DNA of 64,000 nucleotides from Pempheris klunzingeri (taxonomy: Eukaryota; Chordata; Actinopteri; Acropomatiformes; Pempheridae): contig NC_092025.1 of NCBI RefSeq assembly GCF_042242105.1, positions 15,304,309 to 15,368,308 on the forward strand, written 5' to 3'. A program made the position numbers and the translations under genes. This document shows, piece after piece, positions 13,101 through 24,160 of this stretch (its first letter is position 1; each line of letters starts with the position of its first letter). The notes below the pieces were generated by a model. It searched no databases. It was not told the DNA's origin and saw nothing but the letters and a program-made list of their open reading frames with translations.

Positions 13101-14999
13101 ACTGGCCCTCTGCAACAGCAACAACACATACAGTCTATGGTGTGCCTCTTCATTATGGTTATACTGCACATCTAGTTAAAGATGGATTATTTCAGGATAA
13201 AAAATGGGAGTAAGAGTATTTTTGTATTGAGTGAAGTACTCTTGTACTTCAATACTAGTATTCATATATCATTGTAAGGGTACTGGTATTTGTAAACAAT
13301 ATCCAATCTGATCATTAAATGATTTACATACATTTAAAGTGCGTTTTTGTTCATTCACTTTTAGGTACGGTCCTCAGATGCAACGTGGTCAGACACCCGT
13401 CGTAACTTGCGGAAGGACCATCGCTGGGAGTCGGCGTCACTGCTAGAGAGAGAGGAGAAGGAGAAGCTGTTCAACGAACACGTAGAAGCACTGGCCAAGA
13501 AGAAGAAAGAACATTTCAGGCAGCTACTGGATGAGACCAGCATGGTGAGGAGTAAAAACATGAAGTGAAAAAGGAGGGAAAGTTGTCAGTCGACTGTAAG
13601 AAGCTCTTAATTTAGCTCCTATTTGTTGTTGCTTTCTTTTTTGTGTGTCCGTATCATCACAGATGCATAGTTTTATGTCATATCCATTTATGTGCTTATA
13701 AATTATTAATTAAAATGAGTTTGTTTGTCTTGTAGATCACTCTGACAACCACATGGAAGGAGGTGAAGAAGGTCATCAAGGAGGACCCTCGCTGTATTAA
13801 GTTCTCCTCCAGTGACAGAGTAAGACTGTTAATGAGTAACCTTTCTCCTGTGTTAATTTGCTTATATTAAAATAAAGTGATAGAAGATCACTTTTTGACA
13901 GTTATTGATAGGAGTTTTGTGGCTGGTTAAGACATAATGCAGTTACATTACAAGAATCTCAAGCAGAAGAAGAGAATGCAAAGCACTCTCTGATTGGTAG
14001 AACAGACCAAGAAATCAATCTAAGAAAATCAAACTTAGAACTACAGCAGCTACAAGTGTGTTTGTTCTCTGAAGTAAGCCATGTTAGTCAAAATGACAGC
14101 AGTCCTCAGCCTTTCCTCGCTATAGTTATCTAATGCTTTAAACAGATGTTAAGCAACATCTGTATGTTGTTCCAGGTCTTAGGGTTCAACAAAAATACAC
14201 TTTTGTTTCACAAAAATGTTCTCAGTCAACCCAAGGAGGATTTGATTGAACTTGCTGGTTTCCCTCATAAAAGTAAAAAAGTTCCGGGTTAAAAGTATTC
14301 TGGTGGGATTTTAATTTGGCTGTAGCAGGTTTTGTGTGAAATGCTAGTTTTTTGGTGTCTGACGTGTTCGTCTGTGTCTGTAGAAGAGACAGCGGGAGTT
14401 TGAAGACTACATCAAAGACAAGTACATCACAGCCAAAGCTGACTTCAGAACCCTGCTGAAGGAGACAAAGTTCATCACATACAGGTCTGTACACGTCACC
14501 TCCGCAGCCCTGTAGTGTGCCAGCCCTTTGTTTGTTCATTTCATGGTCTGCTTACTTTTACGCTCAACACCTGCCTTCTTTGGTTTGGTTGTACAAGCAA
14601 CTCCACCTGTCATACTCCATCATTTTCCCACAACTGTAGATGCAGTTTCAGTCAATTTTTGAGCAAAATTTGAGCATCAGCTGTTTTACTTAAATGTCCC
14701 CTAGAATCTGTAGTGTACAGACATCATACTGTTCATACCATCCTGCGTCTGAGTGCCCTCTGACTGTCTCACATCTTCCCTCCCTCCCCTCGCTCAGGTC
14801 GAGAAAGCTGATCCAGGAGTCAGAGCAGCATTTGAAGGATGTGGAGAAGATCCTCCAGAATGACAAGCGGTACCTCGTTCTGGAGTGTGTCCCAGAGGAG
14901 CGCAGGAAGCTAATCATGTTCTACATCGAAGACCTAGACCGCCGTGGTCCACCGCCTCCCCCCACTGCCTCTGAGCCCACCCGGCGCTCTACCAAGTGA
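1153..14999 (+). CDS. tcerg1: Transcription elongation regulator 1 (TCERG1/CA150)
   Basis: Nuclear protein that links Pol II elongation to splicing; in the family the WW domains bind splicing factors such as SF1 and the FF domains bind the phosphorylated CTD. I read 21 coding exons in continuous phase: 1153-1199, 2340-2571, 3610-3762, 3911-4181, 4271-4513, 6477-6536, 7602-7802, 8439-8545, 9046-9134, 9251-9411, 9618-9699, 9865-10000, 10292-10381, 10477-10595, 11004-11154, 11377-11541, 12489-12671, 13365-13544, 13736-13819, 14384-14484, 14798-14999. They total 3057 nt, or 1018 residues plus stop. The N-terminus is proline-rich, followed by WW1 (Trp135, Trp157, Pro160), WW2 (Trp371, Trp393, Pro396), WW3 (Trp472, Trp490, Pro493) and six FF domains from about residue 595. 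The C-terminus ends [10 protein letters not shown] as in human. The human protein is about 1098 residues; the fish one lacks the long Gln-Ala run. The start is supported by the split codon joining ...SDNR to MAQQ. Confidence 0.96.
3610..3981 (+). other. tcerg1: Exons 3-4 of tcerg1 encoding WW domain 1
   Basis: The WW domain spans the intron at 3763-3910: [13 protein letters not shown] ends exon 3 and [16 protein letters not shown] opens exon 4. Both signature tryptophans, the aromatic YYY block and the terminal proline are present. Exon 4 continues into an Ala/Ser/Thr-rich spacer instead of the Gln-Ala repeat known in mammals. Confidence 0.92.
4600..6470. other. tcerg1: Intron 5 of tcerg1, AT-rich, possible decayed transposon sequence
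   Basis: This is the longest tcerg1 intron region apart from intron 1. The GATCGGTGCTGGAGCTGAT and GGATTGGTATTAG words near 4800-4860 and the open frame at 5023-5319 hint at a decayed DNA transposon. The 98-codon frame matches no protein I recognise. No cassette exon could be supported. Confidence 0.3.
7429..7452 (+). repeat. Poly-A tract in tcerg1 intron 6
   Basis: A near-pure run of adenines of about 20 bases lies in the intron, about 150 bases upstream of the exon 7 acceptor. It may be a retroposon tail or simple slippage. Confidence 0.6.
7602..9411 (+). other. tcerg1: Exons 7-10 of tcerg1 encoding WW domains 2 and 3
   Basis: Exon 7 (7602-7802) carries WW2: [19 protein letters not shown] followed by LESTWEKP. 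Exons 8 (8439-8545) and 9 (9046-9134) encode a charged Lys/Glu linker ending IPGTPW. Exon 10 (9251-9411) carries WW3: [19 protein letters not shown] then MWDRP. The WW3-proximal Trp codon is split between exons 9 and 10. The linker after WW3 is short and lacks a roughly 21-residue stretch that I recall from the longer human isoform. Confidence 0.9.
8595..8930. repeat. Interspersed repeat copy A in tcerg1 intron 8
   Basis: This segment shares an ordered series of words with 12893-13302: GCATTCATC near the left, then a GCCA.T.ACT.CAAG.GTTC block, GACTGGCC or GATTGGCC, CAGTCT.TGGTGTGC, GAAGTACTCTT and AAGGGTACTGGTAT. The two copies are diverged, and their left and right limits are estimates. It is probably a non-autonomous element; the class was not determined. 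Confidence 0.6.
10292..14999 (+). other. tcerg1: Exons 13-21 of tcerg1 encoding the six FF domains
   Basis: The block starts with [20 protein letters not shown] (FF1) and ends with the FF6 helix around [19 protein letters not shown]. Each unit keeps the spaced Phe/Trp and the DPR or DHRW-type turn (FDPRY, RDPRF, TDPRY, KDHRW, EDPRC, NDKRY). Exon 17 encodes the long basic/acidic helix between FF3 and FF4. The FF array binds the phosphorylated Pol II CTD in the characterised family members. Conservation with human is very high, with no disrupted frame. Confidence 0.92.
12893..13302. repeat. Interspersed repeat copy B in tcerg1 intron 17
   Basis: This longer copy of the family is also seen at about 8595-8930, in the same orientation. 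It opens with GGGCTGAGTATCGGTGCTCA and closes near AAGGGTACTGGTATTTG. The ends are weakly inverted relative to each other, which would suit a short DNA-transposon derivative. No coding capacity was seen. Confidence 0.6.
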
Positions 15000-15620
15000 C
15001 CAATCACATCATTGTCTTGGCCGGTGCCCTACTCCTCCTTGCCCTTCCTTTGGCCAGAGCATGACCTCCCCCAATACCCCCTGAACCCCACCCTCCAGGC
15101 CCACGGCTGGCCTCACAGTGTTATTGCTGGGGAGTCGTGTTGCTTAGAGATGTACCATAGAGATGAACGGTTATTGTCTCTGTGTTATGTCGCCTCTTAG
15201 CCCTGAAATAGCCCTGCATTTAAGGCAACAGCAGGGAACAGAGGTTACCTGATATCAAGGTGACCCTTGACCCCTCACCACCTCTGACTGACCACATCAG
15301 AGGGAGAGGGAAGCGATAAGGCTGCTGCCCGAGCAGCCCCAGAGGTGTAAGATAGCTGATGTAAATGAGGTTGAGTGCGTGTGAGAAAGCGTCTGTCTGT
15401 CTGTGTGTGTGTGTGTGTGTGCGAGTGAGTGTTTGTGTATGTGTGTGTGAGCGCATATGTGTCTGAGGCGTCCTTAAGCCTTACTGCTCCACTGTGCCAG
15501 TCATTGTTTCAGCGGCTCAGTGTGAATGTTAGTTTCTGCTCAGTGGTTTACTCCGATGTCGCAGCAGTTTCTCTGTTGAATGAAATAAAAGCAACTTCCA
15601 CTGTTTTTCAACATGTCCTC
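15000..15620 (+). other. tcerg1: 3' UTR of tcerg1
   Basis: Sequence from the TGA to just past the poly(A) signal at 15584. It contains a GT-rich simple repeat at about 15402-15450. No additional open frame of note. Confidence 0.75.
15584..15589 (+). terminator. tcerg1: Poly(A) signal of tcerg1
   Basis: Canonical AATAAA about 585 bases after the stop codon, followed within 30 bases by a T/GT-rich stretch (CCTGTGGATTTTTT). It is the only canonical signal between the tcerg1 stop and the pcyox1l promoter, so cleavage near 15605 is likely. Confidence 0.8.
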
Positions 15621-15872
15621 CTGTGGATTTTTTAAGTAAGATAAATTAACATCTCACACTTTGCATCCTCATACACCAGTCACATGAAGAAAAACTTGAA
15701 ATTTTCATTGAGGGTTCTACAATTGTGCTCTATCATGCTTATATTAGCCAACCTGTCATTTTTTTATTCTATTTTTATTCTACTCTATTGTTTTTTGTTG
15801 CTTTTTTCTAAATCTTTATCGAAAAAAACATAAAAACAGACGGTGCTTTGCCTTCCTTTCCGACCTGTGAGT

Positions 15873-16269
15873 TAGTACGTCATATCTTTCAACGTTACGT
15901 CAACAGAATTGCAGCAGTACGTAAATTACGTAAACCTGCTCAGACGGCCTGTGATTCGTCGGAATGGGACCGATCTCTCAGATCACGTGATGTTGCCGGA
16001 CGTGGGCCGTTCATTGGTGAACTGATCTGCATCATCACCATCATCAAGCGGTCTTTTGTGCTGCTTTCCGGCACCATTAACAACGAAACCTTATTATTTT
16101 ACAGCGAGAGGTCAGCCGATATGAAAACGACCTTGTGCTGAACGTACAGACCGTGTAAAGGAAAGAGGAAGAGAGGAGCTAATATTAGCCTAATGTGCTA
16201 ACACGTTAGCTAACTCCGCACCTGCTCCTGACCTCTCCTCCTCCTGGTGATCTCTGCTCTGTCGCCGCT
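15873..16269 (+). promoter_or_regulatory. pcyox1l: Promoter and 5' UTR of pcyox1l with ACGT-core cluster
   Basis: The region holds several ACGT-core sites: TACGTCAT (15876-15883), TTACGTCA (15895-15902), TTACGTAA (15926-15933), the palindromic E-box TCACGTGA (15983-15990) and GGACGTGGG near 16000. An inverted CCAAT box (ATTGG) is at 16013-16017. The first four are typical bZIP (CRE/C-EBP/PAR) or bHLH-Zip targets. Binding is inferred. The start codon is at 16270. Confidence 0.55.
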
Positions 16270-19200
16270 ATGGTCGCCTCTCTTCTCCCGCTGCTCTTCG
16301 TGGTTCTGTCCACCTGGTCGGCTGTCGGAGACCCGGCGGGACCCGCTCATGTCGACGGAGCTCCGCCTTCTAAAATAGGCAAGGACAGCAGTGTGTTCTC
16401 CATCGCAGCCAGCCGATGAGTTGAGCTAATGTTAGCCAGCACTCAGGGAGATGATGATGTACAGTGTTCATTAGCTGGTGGTGTGTTTTAATTAGCATAA
16501 ATTCCTCCAGGTGGTTGGACACTCATGACTTCCTGTTTGCTACAGCATCTGTATCTGCAGGTAGCTAGGGGGCTAATATTTTGTAAGCCAAATTGGATGC
16601 GGTGCTATTTTTTCCCCTTGTATTAGACTTAAGAAAGCATCCAGTGTTGCTTCATTTATCCATTGATAGTGTGCATGTAGCTAATGAAGATGAAATCATA
16701 CGTCTTGGTATTTTAAAGGCAGTTAGCTTGAAATTATGGGCCCTGTGAGTCCATGACCTCCTCTTCATCTCTCTTCACATCCTCACACAGCCCTGTTTTC
16801 ACCTTTCAACATCTGTGCACCACCTGATCACAGCTGGCCAACACATGCCCACCCACAGAGAGAGTGTAACATGACATTAATGTCTTTTGATTTGCACACA
16901 AACTAAGACCAAAGCTGCACCTAGATGCACAGGGTGCAATAACTAAGTATATAAGTCCAAAATAAAAGAAAAAGACAGGATAATAAATAAACTCTATTGT
17001 CTGCACCAGTTAGCTTGAAGGAGTTGACTTCCACGATTCTGTGTTTAATCAAGTAAAGGGTACTGTTAAAGTTAAACCCTGCAATGGAAATTTCCAGTGG
17101 GGAAAAAAATAGTCCCAGTACCTGCGGCTCTGCCTACTTCCCTCTACAACAAGACATCATTGTTTCTCATCGGCATTCCTCTGTCTAGCTGTAGGTATGA
17201 CGACTGACCACTAAAAGCTGCAAAATAACAGGAAACGGCACCACTTTTTAATCTCTCAGCTGTGATTAGTTTATTTTGTTCACCCAGTTGATACACATGC
17301 ATTTTGCCATTTGTGGTGAAGCCGTGTCTTAAAACACCCACAATAATAACACACACACAATGATACAAACAGTTACATTGTTGGCCATCAGTTTTTAACT
17401 AATTTCTTTTCCAAACCACACTCTGATGTCACGCTCCTCTGTGTTCCAGCGGTGGTCGGGGCGGGGATAGGAGGCAGCGCCACGGCCCATTTCCTGCGGC
17501 AGCACTTCGGCCCTGAAGTCCAAGTGGACGTGTTTGAGAAGGGGGAGGTCGGAGGCCGTCTCGCCACTGTAACTGTCAATCATCATGACTACGAGTCTGG
17601 CGGTTCCATCATTCACTCCCTGAACCTCCACATGCAGGAGTTTGTCAAACAGCTCGGTCGGTTAATACACGTGACACACGGCACACGAGGCATAAAAGTG
17701 TAGACTTACTTAAAAAAACAGCTACAGTGGTGACTCCCAGTGGAACCTACAGACATCTGTTCAGGGTTACAAGCTAAGAAAATGGTTTTCCTGTTTTTTG
17801 TAGAATATAGAGTAGCCTGTGTCTTGTAAACAGTTGAGATAAGTACAGTGTGTAGCTTCATCAGATTTATTTTGTGCCTCCAGCAGATGTAAGCTGAGCA
17901 GAGAGAACAGTCATCAGTTAAGAAAGGTCGATGGATTGAGTTTGATAAGCAGAGCCGCACATGTGGCCCCCTAACTGGAAGTTCAGTTCATTGTAGTTCT
18001 GGATCCAGTACTCATTACCCTGCCAAAGTAATCCGACCCCATGACTGTCAACATCCTGTTATGTTGCATTCAGGCAGATGTTAAAGTCTGAGAAAGGTTT
18101 AGAAAAAAAAAAAAGAAAAAAGCTGAAATATGTGTTTTTATTTGAAAGTGTCCTGTCCATTACTTTGATTTCTTTCTTTTTGATTTACTTTGATCACTGG
18201 TAGACAAGTTACTCCTCAAAATTTAATTCCTCTGCGTCTGTCTTTGTGTGTGTCCTCGCTCTTTGTGTTGTCCTGTTTCCGCTCCTCAAGGTTTAAAGTA
18301 TCGGCGCAGCGTGGCGGGCAAGACGGCGGTGTTCAACGGGGAGGAGGTGATCCTGGAGGAGACAGACTGGTACCTGCTGGACCTGTTCAGGCTGTGGTGG
18401 CGCTACGGTATCAGCTTCATACGCCTGCAGATGTGGGTGGAGGAAATTATGGAGAAATTCATGAGGTGCGTCGGAAATATTAATGCTCTGCTGGCTATTT
18501 AGTCTCGTGGCAGCTGCTTGGCATGCTGGGTACTTGACAGGATGTAGCTGTGGTGCAGCTGAATTCTGATTTATGCTTCTGTGTGTAATACGCGGCTGCT
18601 CTGCTTGGTCTGCTTCATATATTCTCCCACCTGTTTCTGTTAAGAGAGTGAAGATAACATGGAGCTAGTTTAAGAAGTTCTAAGTATTCTTTTTTTTTTT
18701 TTTTTTAATGATGCCAAACAAATTTCCATTACTGATCCAGCAAAGCCGTTCCTGGTTTACACCTTCTTTTTGCCACCATTGTTTTCACTCATGTGAATCA
18801 TAGCCTGTAAAAACAGTTACAGTTACAGAACCAATGCACAACACTGCCCCCCAGTATTGCAGTCAGTAGGTAAAGCCTATGCTGAGCTGTTTATCATTTC
18901 CTACGCCTGCAGCCATAATCACTGCAACACTGTGACTCATTGTGTGACATTCCAAGCATGAGGTCAGTATAAATACCGACATCCATCTAGCTAAAATTTC
19001 TAAGTGCCGCTGTTATGTAAATTCGGCTCTCTTCATCCTTCAACAACAAAATAATGCAGAAGAAAACAACAGAATTGATGCCTTTGATCAGCCAGTCGTG
19101 TTTCAGATATCAGGAGACGGTCAAATATGGCCAACACATCAAATGCTTTTCTGCAATTCTGTTATCTTGACTTAGTTTCAGCTGGAAACATGAAGCAGGC

Positions 19201-22200
19201 TCAGATTTGCTGATTTACCCCTCCACAAACACCATTTACTGACCTCTATTTCCTCTCTCAGGAAGTGATTTTATCTCTGCATCACTTTGTCTTTCTCGCC
19301 TTTGCTCTAAACAACAACACTGAGCCTGTATTTCCCTCCGTCTGTCTGTCAGATAGAAATGAAGAAAGAAAGATTAATATAAAATGTCAATTTATAAATC
19401 TGTCTACTGATTTAGTAACTATTACAATTAGAGATTAACCAATTATTGTGCTTGTGTGTGTACATATTATAGAATCTACAAGTACCAGGCGCACGGCTAC
19501 GCCTTCAGCTCGGTGGAGGAGCTGCTGGACTCTCTCGGGGGGAGTGGCTTCATCAACATGACCCAGAGGCCCCTCTCTGATTCGCTGCTGGAGCTGGGCG
19601 TGTCACAGCGCTTCATCGACGAGGTCATCGCGCCTGTCATGAGGGTCAACTATGGGCAGAATGTCAGCATCCCCGCCTTTGTAGGTCAGATGAGTGTGAA
19701 GAAATGAGCAGGAGAGGAAGAAGAGGGAGGGAGGGAGGGAGAGGGTGATAAGTACGAAGAAAGATGGAGGAGGGTGGGAAGAGGAAGGCTGTTATGAGCC
19801 AGTTATGAGCTGCACGTCCACGTCCTCGCTCAGGAAACAGGAGAGGAAAGGAAAGGAAAGGGAAGGAAAAGAAAAGCGATACAGGAGTCGATTAATGGAG
19901 GAGTGAGGTGAGAATAGAAGAGAGGAAAGCAAGGTGAGAGGAGGGGGTGGCCTATGGGAGCAAGAGAACAGGACAGCGTGTGGGCAGCTGATAATTGGTT
20001 TATAGTACTTGGCACTGCATGTTGTGATTGTGTTTTTGTGTGTGTGTGTGTGCGTGCGCGTTACAGGCGCTGTGTCTTTAGCTGGAGCCCAGAACAACCT
20101 GTGGGCAGTGGAAGGAGGCAACAAGCTGGTGTGTTCTGGCCTGCTGAAGATGGCCAACGCTAACCTGCTGCAAGCACAAGTCATTTCCATCTCGCCGGTC
20201 TACTCAGGTAATTAACCTTGATGCCGGTTCAACAGGATAATTCAATTTAATTCAGTTTTACAAGGATCCTTTAGTTAGTGTGCTTTGTTTACTGACAACA
20301 ATAATAAGCAGAAAATTACCCTTTCTGCATGGCAGCAAATTAACCTGTAACCTGAACTTCATGCTTGGTTCTTCCTCGCTGGCACAAGTACGGAAGTAAA
20401 AAAGGGCCATTATCATTTTGACCGTTAAAGCAACCTAATATATGATGTTCACGCTTTCAAAGTCGAATATTTCAGTGCTGGTATTTATATTTAGTAGTAT
20501 AGATTTAGTATATAGATTTAGTATTGAATGGTGATTGAATTTCACAATTATTAGTTGGTTCATTAATAAGACTCAAATCTTTATTTAGTAGTGAAATAGA
20601 ATAGACCAGAATGCAAAGCGGCCACATAACATGCTCTGTTATGTAAAATCCACAGCTGGACGGTCCAGGTTCAGGTCTGTGGATTACACATGAAGGAAGT
20701 AATTAATCACATTTAAGTGTGGATTATTTCCTCTAATCCAGCATTTGTGTCAATTACAGCATTTGCATTATGGCTTATGTATAAAATAGCGCTATGTCTC
20801 TAATGATGGATCTGTATCTACTGAGAAAATCATCTTGTGCTCACACCATCATTTACAAACTGCGTATGAAGCAGATGTAGGTTCATTTGTGTCTGAATCG
20901 TGTGTAGTATTGTGTTAACAATGATATTGTGTATGTTCCCTCCAGGGGAGGTGCCCCAGTACCAGCTGAGCTACGCCTCAGAAGCAGGGACGGTATCAGA
21001 CATGTACGACATTGTAGTGTTGGCGACGCCGCTCCAGGCCAGTGTCAAATCTGGAATCCAGTTCCAAGGTTTCACCCCTCCGTTCGACCAACTTCCCGGC
21101 AACTACCACAGCACTGTAGCGACCATTGTCCATGGTTACCTCAACACCTCTTTCTTCGGTTTTCCGGACCCCCGCCTGTTCCCCTTCGCCAGCGTCTTGA
21201 CGACTGAGACGCCTGATGTGTTTTTCAACAGCGTGGCTAGTGTTTGTCCCGTCAACATCTCAGCGGGCTTCAGGCGAAAGCAGCCACAAGAGGCAGGAGT
21301 CTATAAAGTGTTTTCGCCACAACCTCTGGACAAGAGTCAGCTTAAAACACTCTTCAGGTGAGCCACTGATTAAGTCCTAAAAGAGTTATCATGACATTAA
21401 CTAGGGCTGCAACTAATTATTTTCATTACTGCATTATTTATCTTCTCAAATAATCAGTTGGTCCACAAAATGGTTCAGACCCCAAAGAAGTTTTTGCATT
21501 TTTGTTTAAAAAAGTAAACAATCGATTTACAGCGATTTACAAAACTGATGCTAATTAGTCTTCTGTCAGTTATCCAGTTTACAGACTAAAGCAGTTCACT
21601 AGCAGAGCTAAATGCTAACGTCAACATGCTAAATTATGTAATGTAAAAATAGCTTAGTTTAGTGTGTCTGCATGCATGTGTTTACATTTACTGTTGAATG
21701 TCTGTGCCAAACCCCATGGTGATCCATCTGATATCTGCCAACCTCTTTCACTTGAGAACAAAAATTACAAGCTCATGGAGGCGCCAGATGAAAAATCAGA
21801 GGATCACCACAGTCAGAGGGGTTCATCCTGGAGGGGCCATGAATTTCTGTACAATAGTTCACCACAATCCATCTAATCCTTGTCAAGATATTTCAGTCAG
21901 GAGTGAAGTGGCGACGATGACCAGTCATAATGATACATTTTTTTAAAAAGCAGAATAATCTAGAAAAACAAATTTTGAGAATAAGCAGAATAATAACTTT
22001 CCTGTGCTTCTCAATCTCAGGTCGTACTACTCGGTGCAGGTGACAGAGTGGCAGGCCTACCCTCGCTATGGCAGCAGCCAGGGACTGCCGCCTGTGGAGC
22101 TCCACCCCAATCTCTACTACCTCAATGGCATTGAGTTGGCAGGCAGCGCCATGGAGATGAGCTCAGTGGCGGCCAAGAACATCGCGCTGCTGGCTTATCA

Positions 22201-22270
22201 CCGCTGGAACAGACAGACGGACATGGTGGACCAGAGAGATCTGATGCACAGGATCAAGACTGAACTCTGA
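16270..22270 (+). CDS. pcyox1l: Prenylcysteine oxidase 1-like (PCYOX1L)
   Basis: Flavoprotein of the prenylcysteine oxidase family, whose founding member oxidises the thioether of S-prenyl-cysteine using FAD and oxygen, releasing cysteine, a prenal and peroxide in the lysosome/secretory pathway; the exact activity of the L paralogue is less established. Exons: 16270-16378, 17450-17656, 18291-18465, 19473-19684, 20067-20207, 20946-21357, 22021-22270, totalling 1506 nt and 501 residues (human paralogues about 494-505). Residues 1-18 look like a signal peptide. The FAD-binding GAGIGG loop is at residues 40-45, with the partner EKGEVGGRLAT downstream. Sequons include Asn192-Met-Thr and Asn227-Val-Ser. 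Blocks such as EETDWYLLDLFRLWW and the KTEL C-terminus favour PCYOX1L over PCYOX1. The first intron has a GC donor. Confidence 0.94.
19722..19745 (+). repeat. GGGA-rich simple repeat in pcyox1l intron 4
   Basis: Purine-rich GGGAGGGAGGGA tract 40 bases after the exon 4 donor. G-runs of this kind can act as intronic splicing enhancers or form quadruplexes; either role is inference here. Confidence 0.55.
21402..21535. mobile_element. Fragment of hAT-like MITE
   Basis: It begins with TAGGGCTGCAACTAATTATT, nearly the same terminus as the complete element at 32379-32731, and continues with the AATAATCAGTTGGTCCA.AAAATG block of that family before decaying. It lies in pcyox1l intron 6. Confidence 0.6.
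21700..21925. repeat. Teleost interspersed repeat in pcyox1l intron 6
   Basis: Words such as AAATCAGAGGATCACCACAGTC, cut here by divergence, GGGGCCATGAATTTCTGTAC and ATATTTCAGTCAGGAGTGAAGTGG belong, from memory, to a very common fish dispersed repeat. The small open frames across it are repeat-derived and not genes. Confidence 0.5.
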
Positions 22271-23240
22271 CCTGGTCAGCTGGAAGCCAAAACAGCAGCG
22301 TGAGAGAGAGGGCCACTGGGTTAATGCGGCTCTTATAGCATCACAAAGCTGCTGTGCACACATCCAAAATCTTAACTACACATCGAGTACATCTCCTGCT
22401 GAATTCTGAGCCGGTAAATGTCTGTATTAGGGTATTACATTTTTAGCATTTAACTTGTGAGTTTCAAAGTGCATTTAAAATCACATCCAAGTAATATATT
22501 ACTACATACGTCTAACACACTGATTCAGCGATAAATAAGTTAAACACAATCTGAACCTGCCTTATTCGAATTAAACCAAACAAGTATCGACGTCAAATGA
22601 AGTCTAAAACTCATTTTAATGGCACCACTAAAGGCGTCTGTCCAAAGGCCAGTTTGATTTCGCTGATTGCTTCGTTCTCTGTGCCAGCGACATTGCAGAT
22701 ATATGAAACATTTTGCAGTATTTGTTTGGCATTGATCGCTAATGCTAATTGGTGTTTTCATCCAAAAATTCAGCTGCAGGCAGCTTCTATTTGCCAAGAA
22801 ATGGGAAGAAACCAAGCAACCACGGAAAACATCAGCTAATATTTACTTCAGTAGAAAGTGAATTGGCTGTTAGGAGACTGCTTTACTGAGTTGCTGCTGG
22901 TGTGAATGAACGGCAAGTTAACATGAGTAGCAGTCTAAAGTCACCGGTAATGCTCCGCGTGAATAAATAATCCTGTGTCTAAGTCAGGAAAACACTTGAG
23001 AATCAGGATTGAGAGCATGAATGAGACACCTTTTGAATGGCAGCTTCAACAGCTGTGCGATGTGAGGCGGATCAGAGCCGTAACTAAATAACTCTTTGTC
23101 ATTCGGTCAAAACCAACTGCAGCGCTGCTATTACTGTCTATAAATTGAAGGAGTGTTTATGGACTTGTTGGCATGAGCTGCACCAAGAAGATCTCATTTT
23201 GTAAATGAATAAAATCATTATTCAGTGACTCATGGTAGTG
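22271..23240 (+). other. pcyox1l: Probable 3' UTR of pcyox1l and flanking DNA
   Basis: No new gene is visible after the stop. Candidate AATAAA signals lie at 22962-22967 and 23208-23213, and a further one at 23376-23381. The sequence alone does not show which is used. Short open frames here have no recognisable product. Confidence 0.45.
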
Positions 23241-23987
23241 GCCACTGGTGCTATGCTCTATTGCCCCTTTCATCAGACTGTTTCATTATCTCCCCTTCCT
23301 GCTGCTTTTGTTGCGTAATCCAGCGGAAAGAATTTTATTCGGGGAATGGAGCCAACAAGCTTTCACACTGGACCAAATAAAAGCAGAGGACAGATCCGTG
23401 GAGCTGCTGGTGGTGATGATGGCACTTTTTTTCCTTCCTCTTCTCTCTCAGCCCTAAAGCCGAGTTCTGATCCTGCACTTTTAACGAGTGCTATAATCTT
23501 GGAAAAGCACATATGGAGACAGAGCTGGACATTGACTTCCAGAAATGGCAAGTGCTAAAAAAAAGATGGTGTGATGATACGATAAGAAACCCTCGACTGT
23601 TGATAATCCTCAAAAGACTTTAAGAAATGCCTTGTTTTATTTGTTTCTAATTTATGACTTGACTTGATTTGGACCCAAGTGGATTTCTGGATTCATAAAA
23701 ATGTTATTTAATTGTTGTCAAGTGGAAGCCTTGTGACTTCATGAGTTCATGATGAGAAAACGCCACAACCCTTTAATCTGATGAAGCTGTTACAAACGCC
23801 ATGATGGCGTCAGAAATTATGCTGGTCGAGTTGTGATGAAGGCACTTTAGCTTTGTTTTGTTTTGTTCAAGGTTTTTGCTCAGCAGCAGCTCCTGTTAGT
23901 AGAAAAGCCAAACATGTGTAGCAGCAGCACCTTTATGATATAACGCTGTAAAACTAACACCCACAAAGAGCTTCATGGAATCATCTT

Positions 23988-24160
23988 GTTAATTCAAGGC
24001 CCACTTACTGTCTTTTTTTTCATAACTTTCAGCTGTATCGTTTGCTCAGTTGTCATGGAGATGGATCTGCTGACATGATTTCAATCATGGCACCATAAAG
24101 CATGGTGAAAACTGTGTCGTATGGTCGAAAGCTCCCAGTAAGTGCACCTTGAGTTGGTAT
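23988..24160. mobile_element. Diverged sibling of the 25023-25208 MITE
   Basis: The left end reads TTCAAGGCCCACTTACTG and the right end CAGTAAGTGCACCTTGAGTTG, inverted relative to one another and matching the termini of the intact copy about 1 kb downstream. The interior also keeps the CATAACTTTCA/GAGCTTTCATC and AGTCACG/GTCGAAAG regions in order. Another partial end (ACAGTAAGTGGAC) occurs near 24280. Confidence 0.55.
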
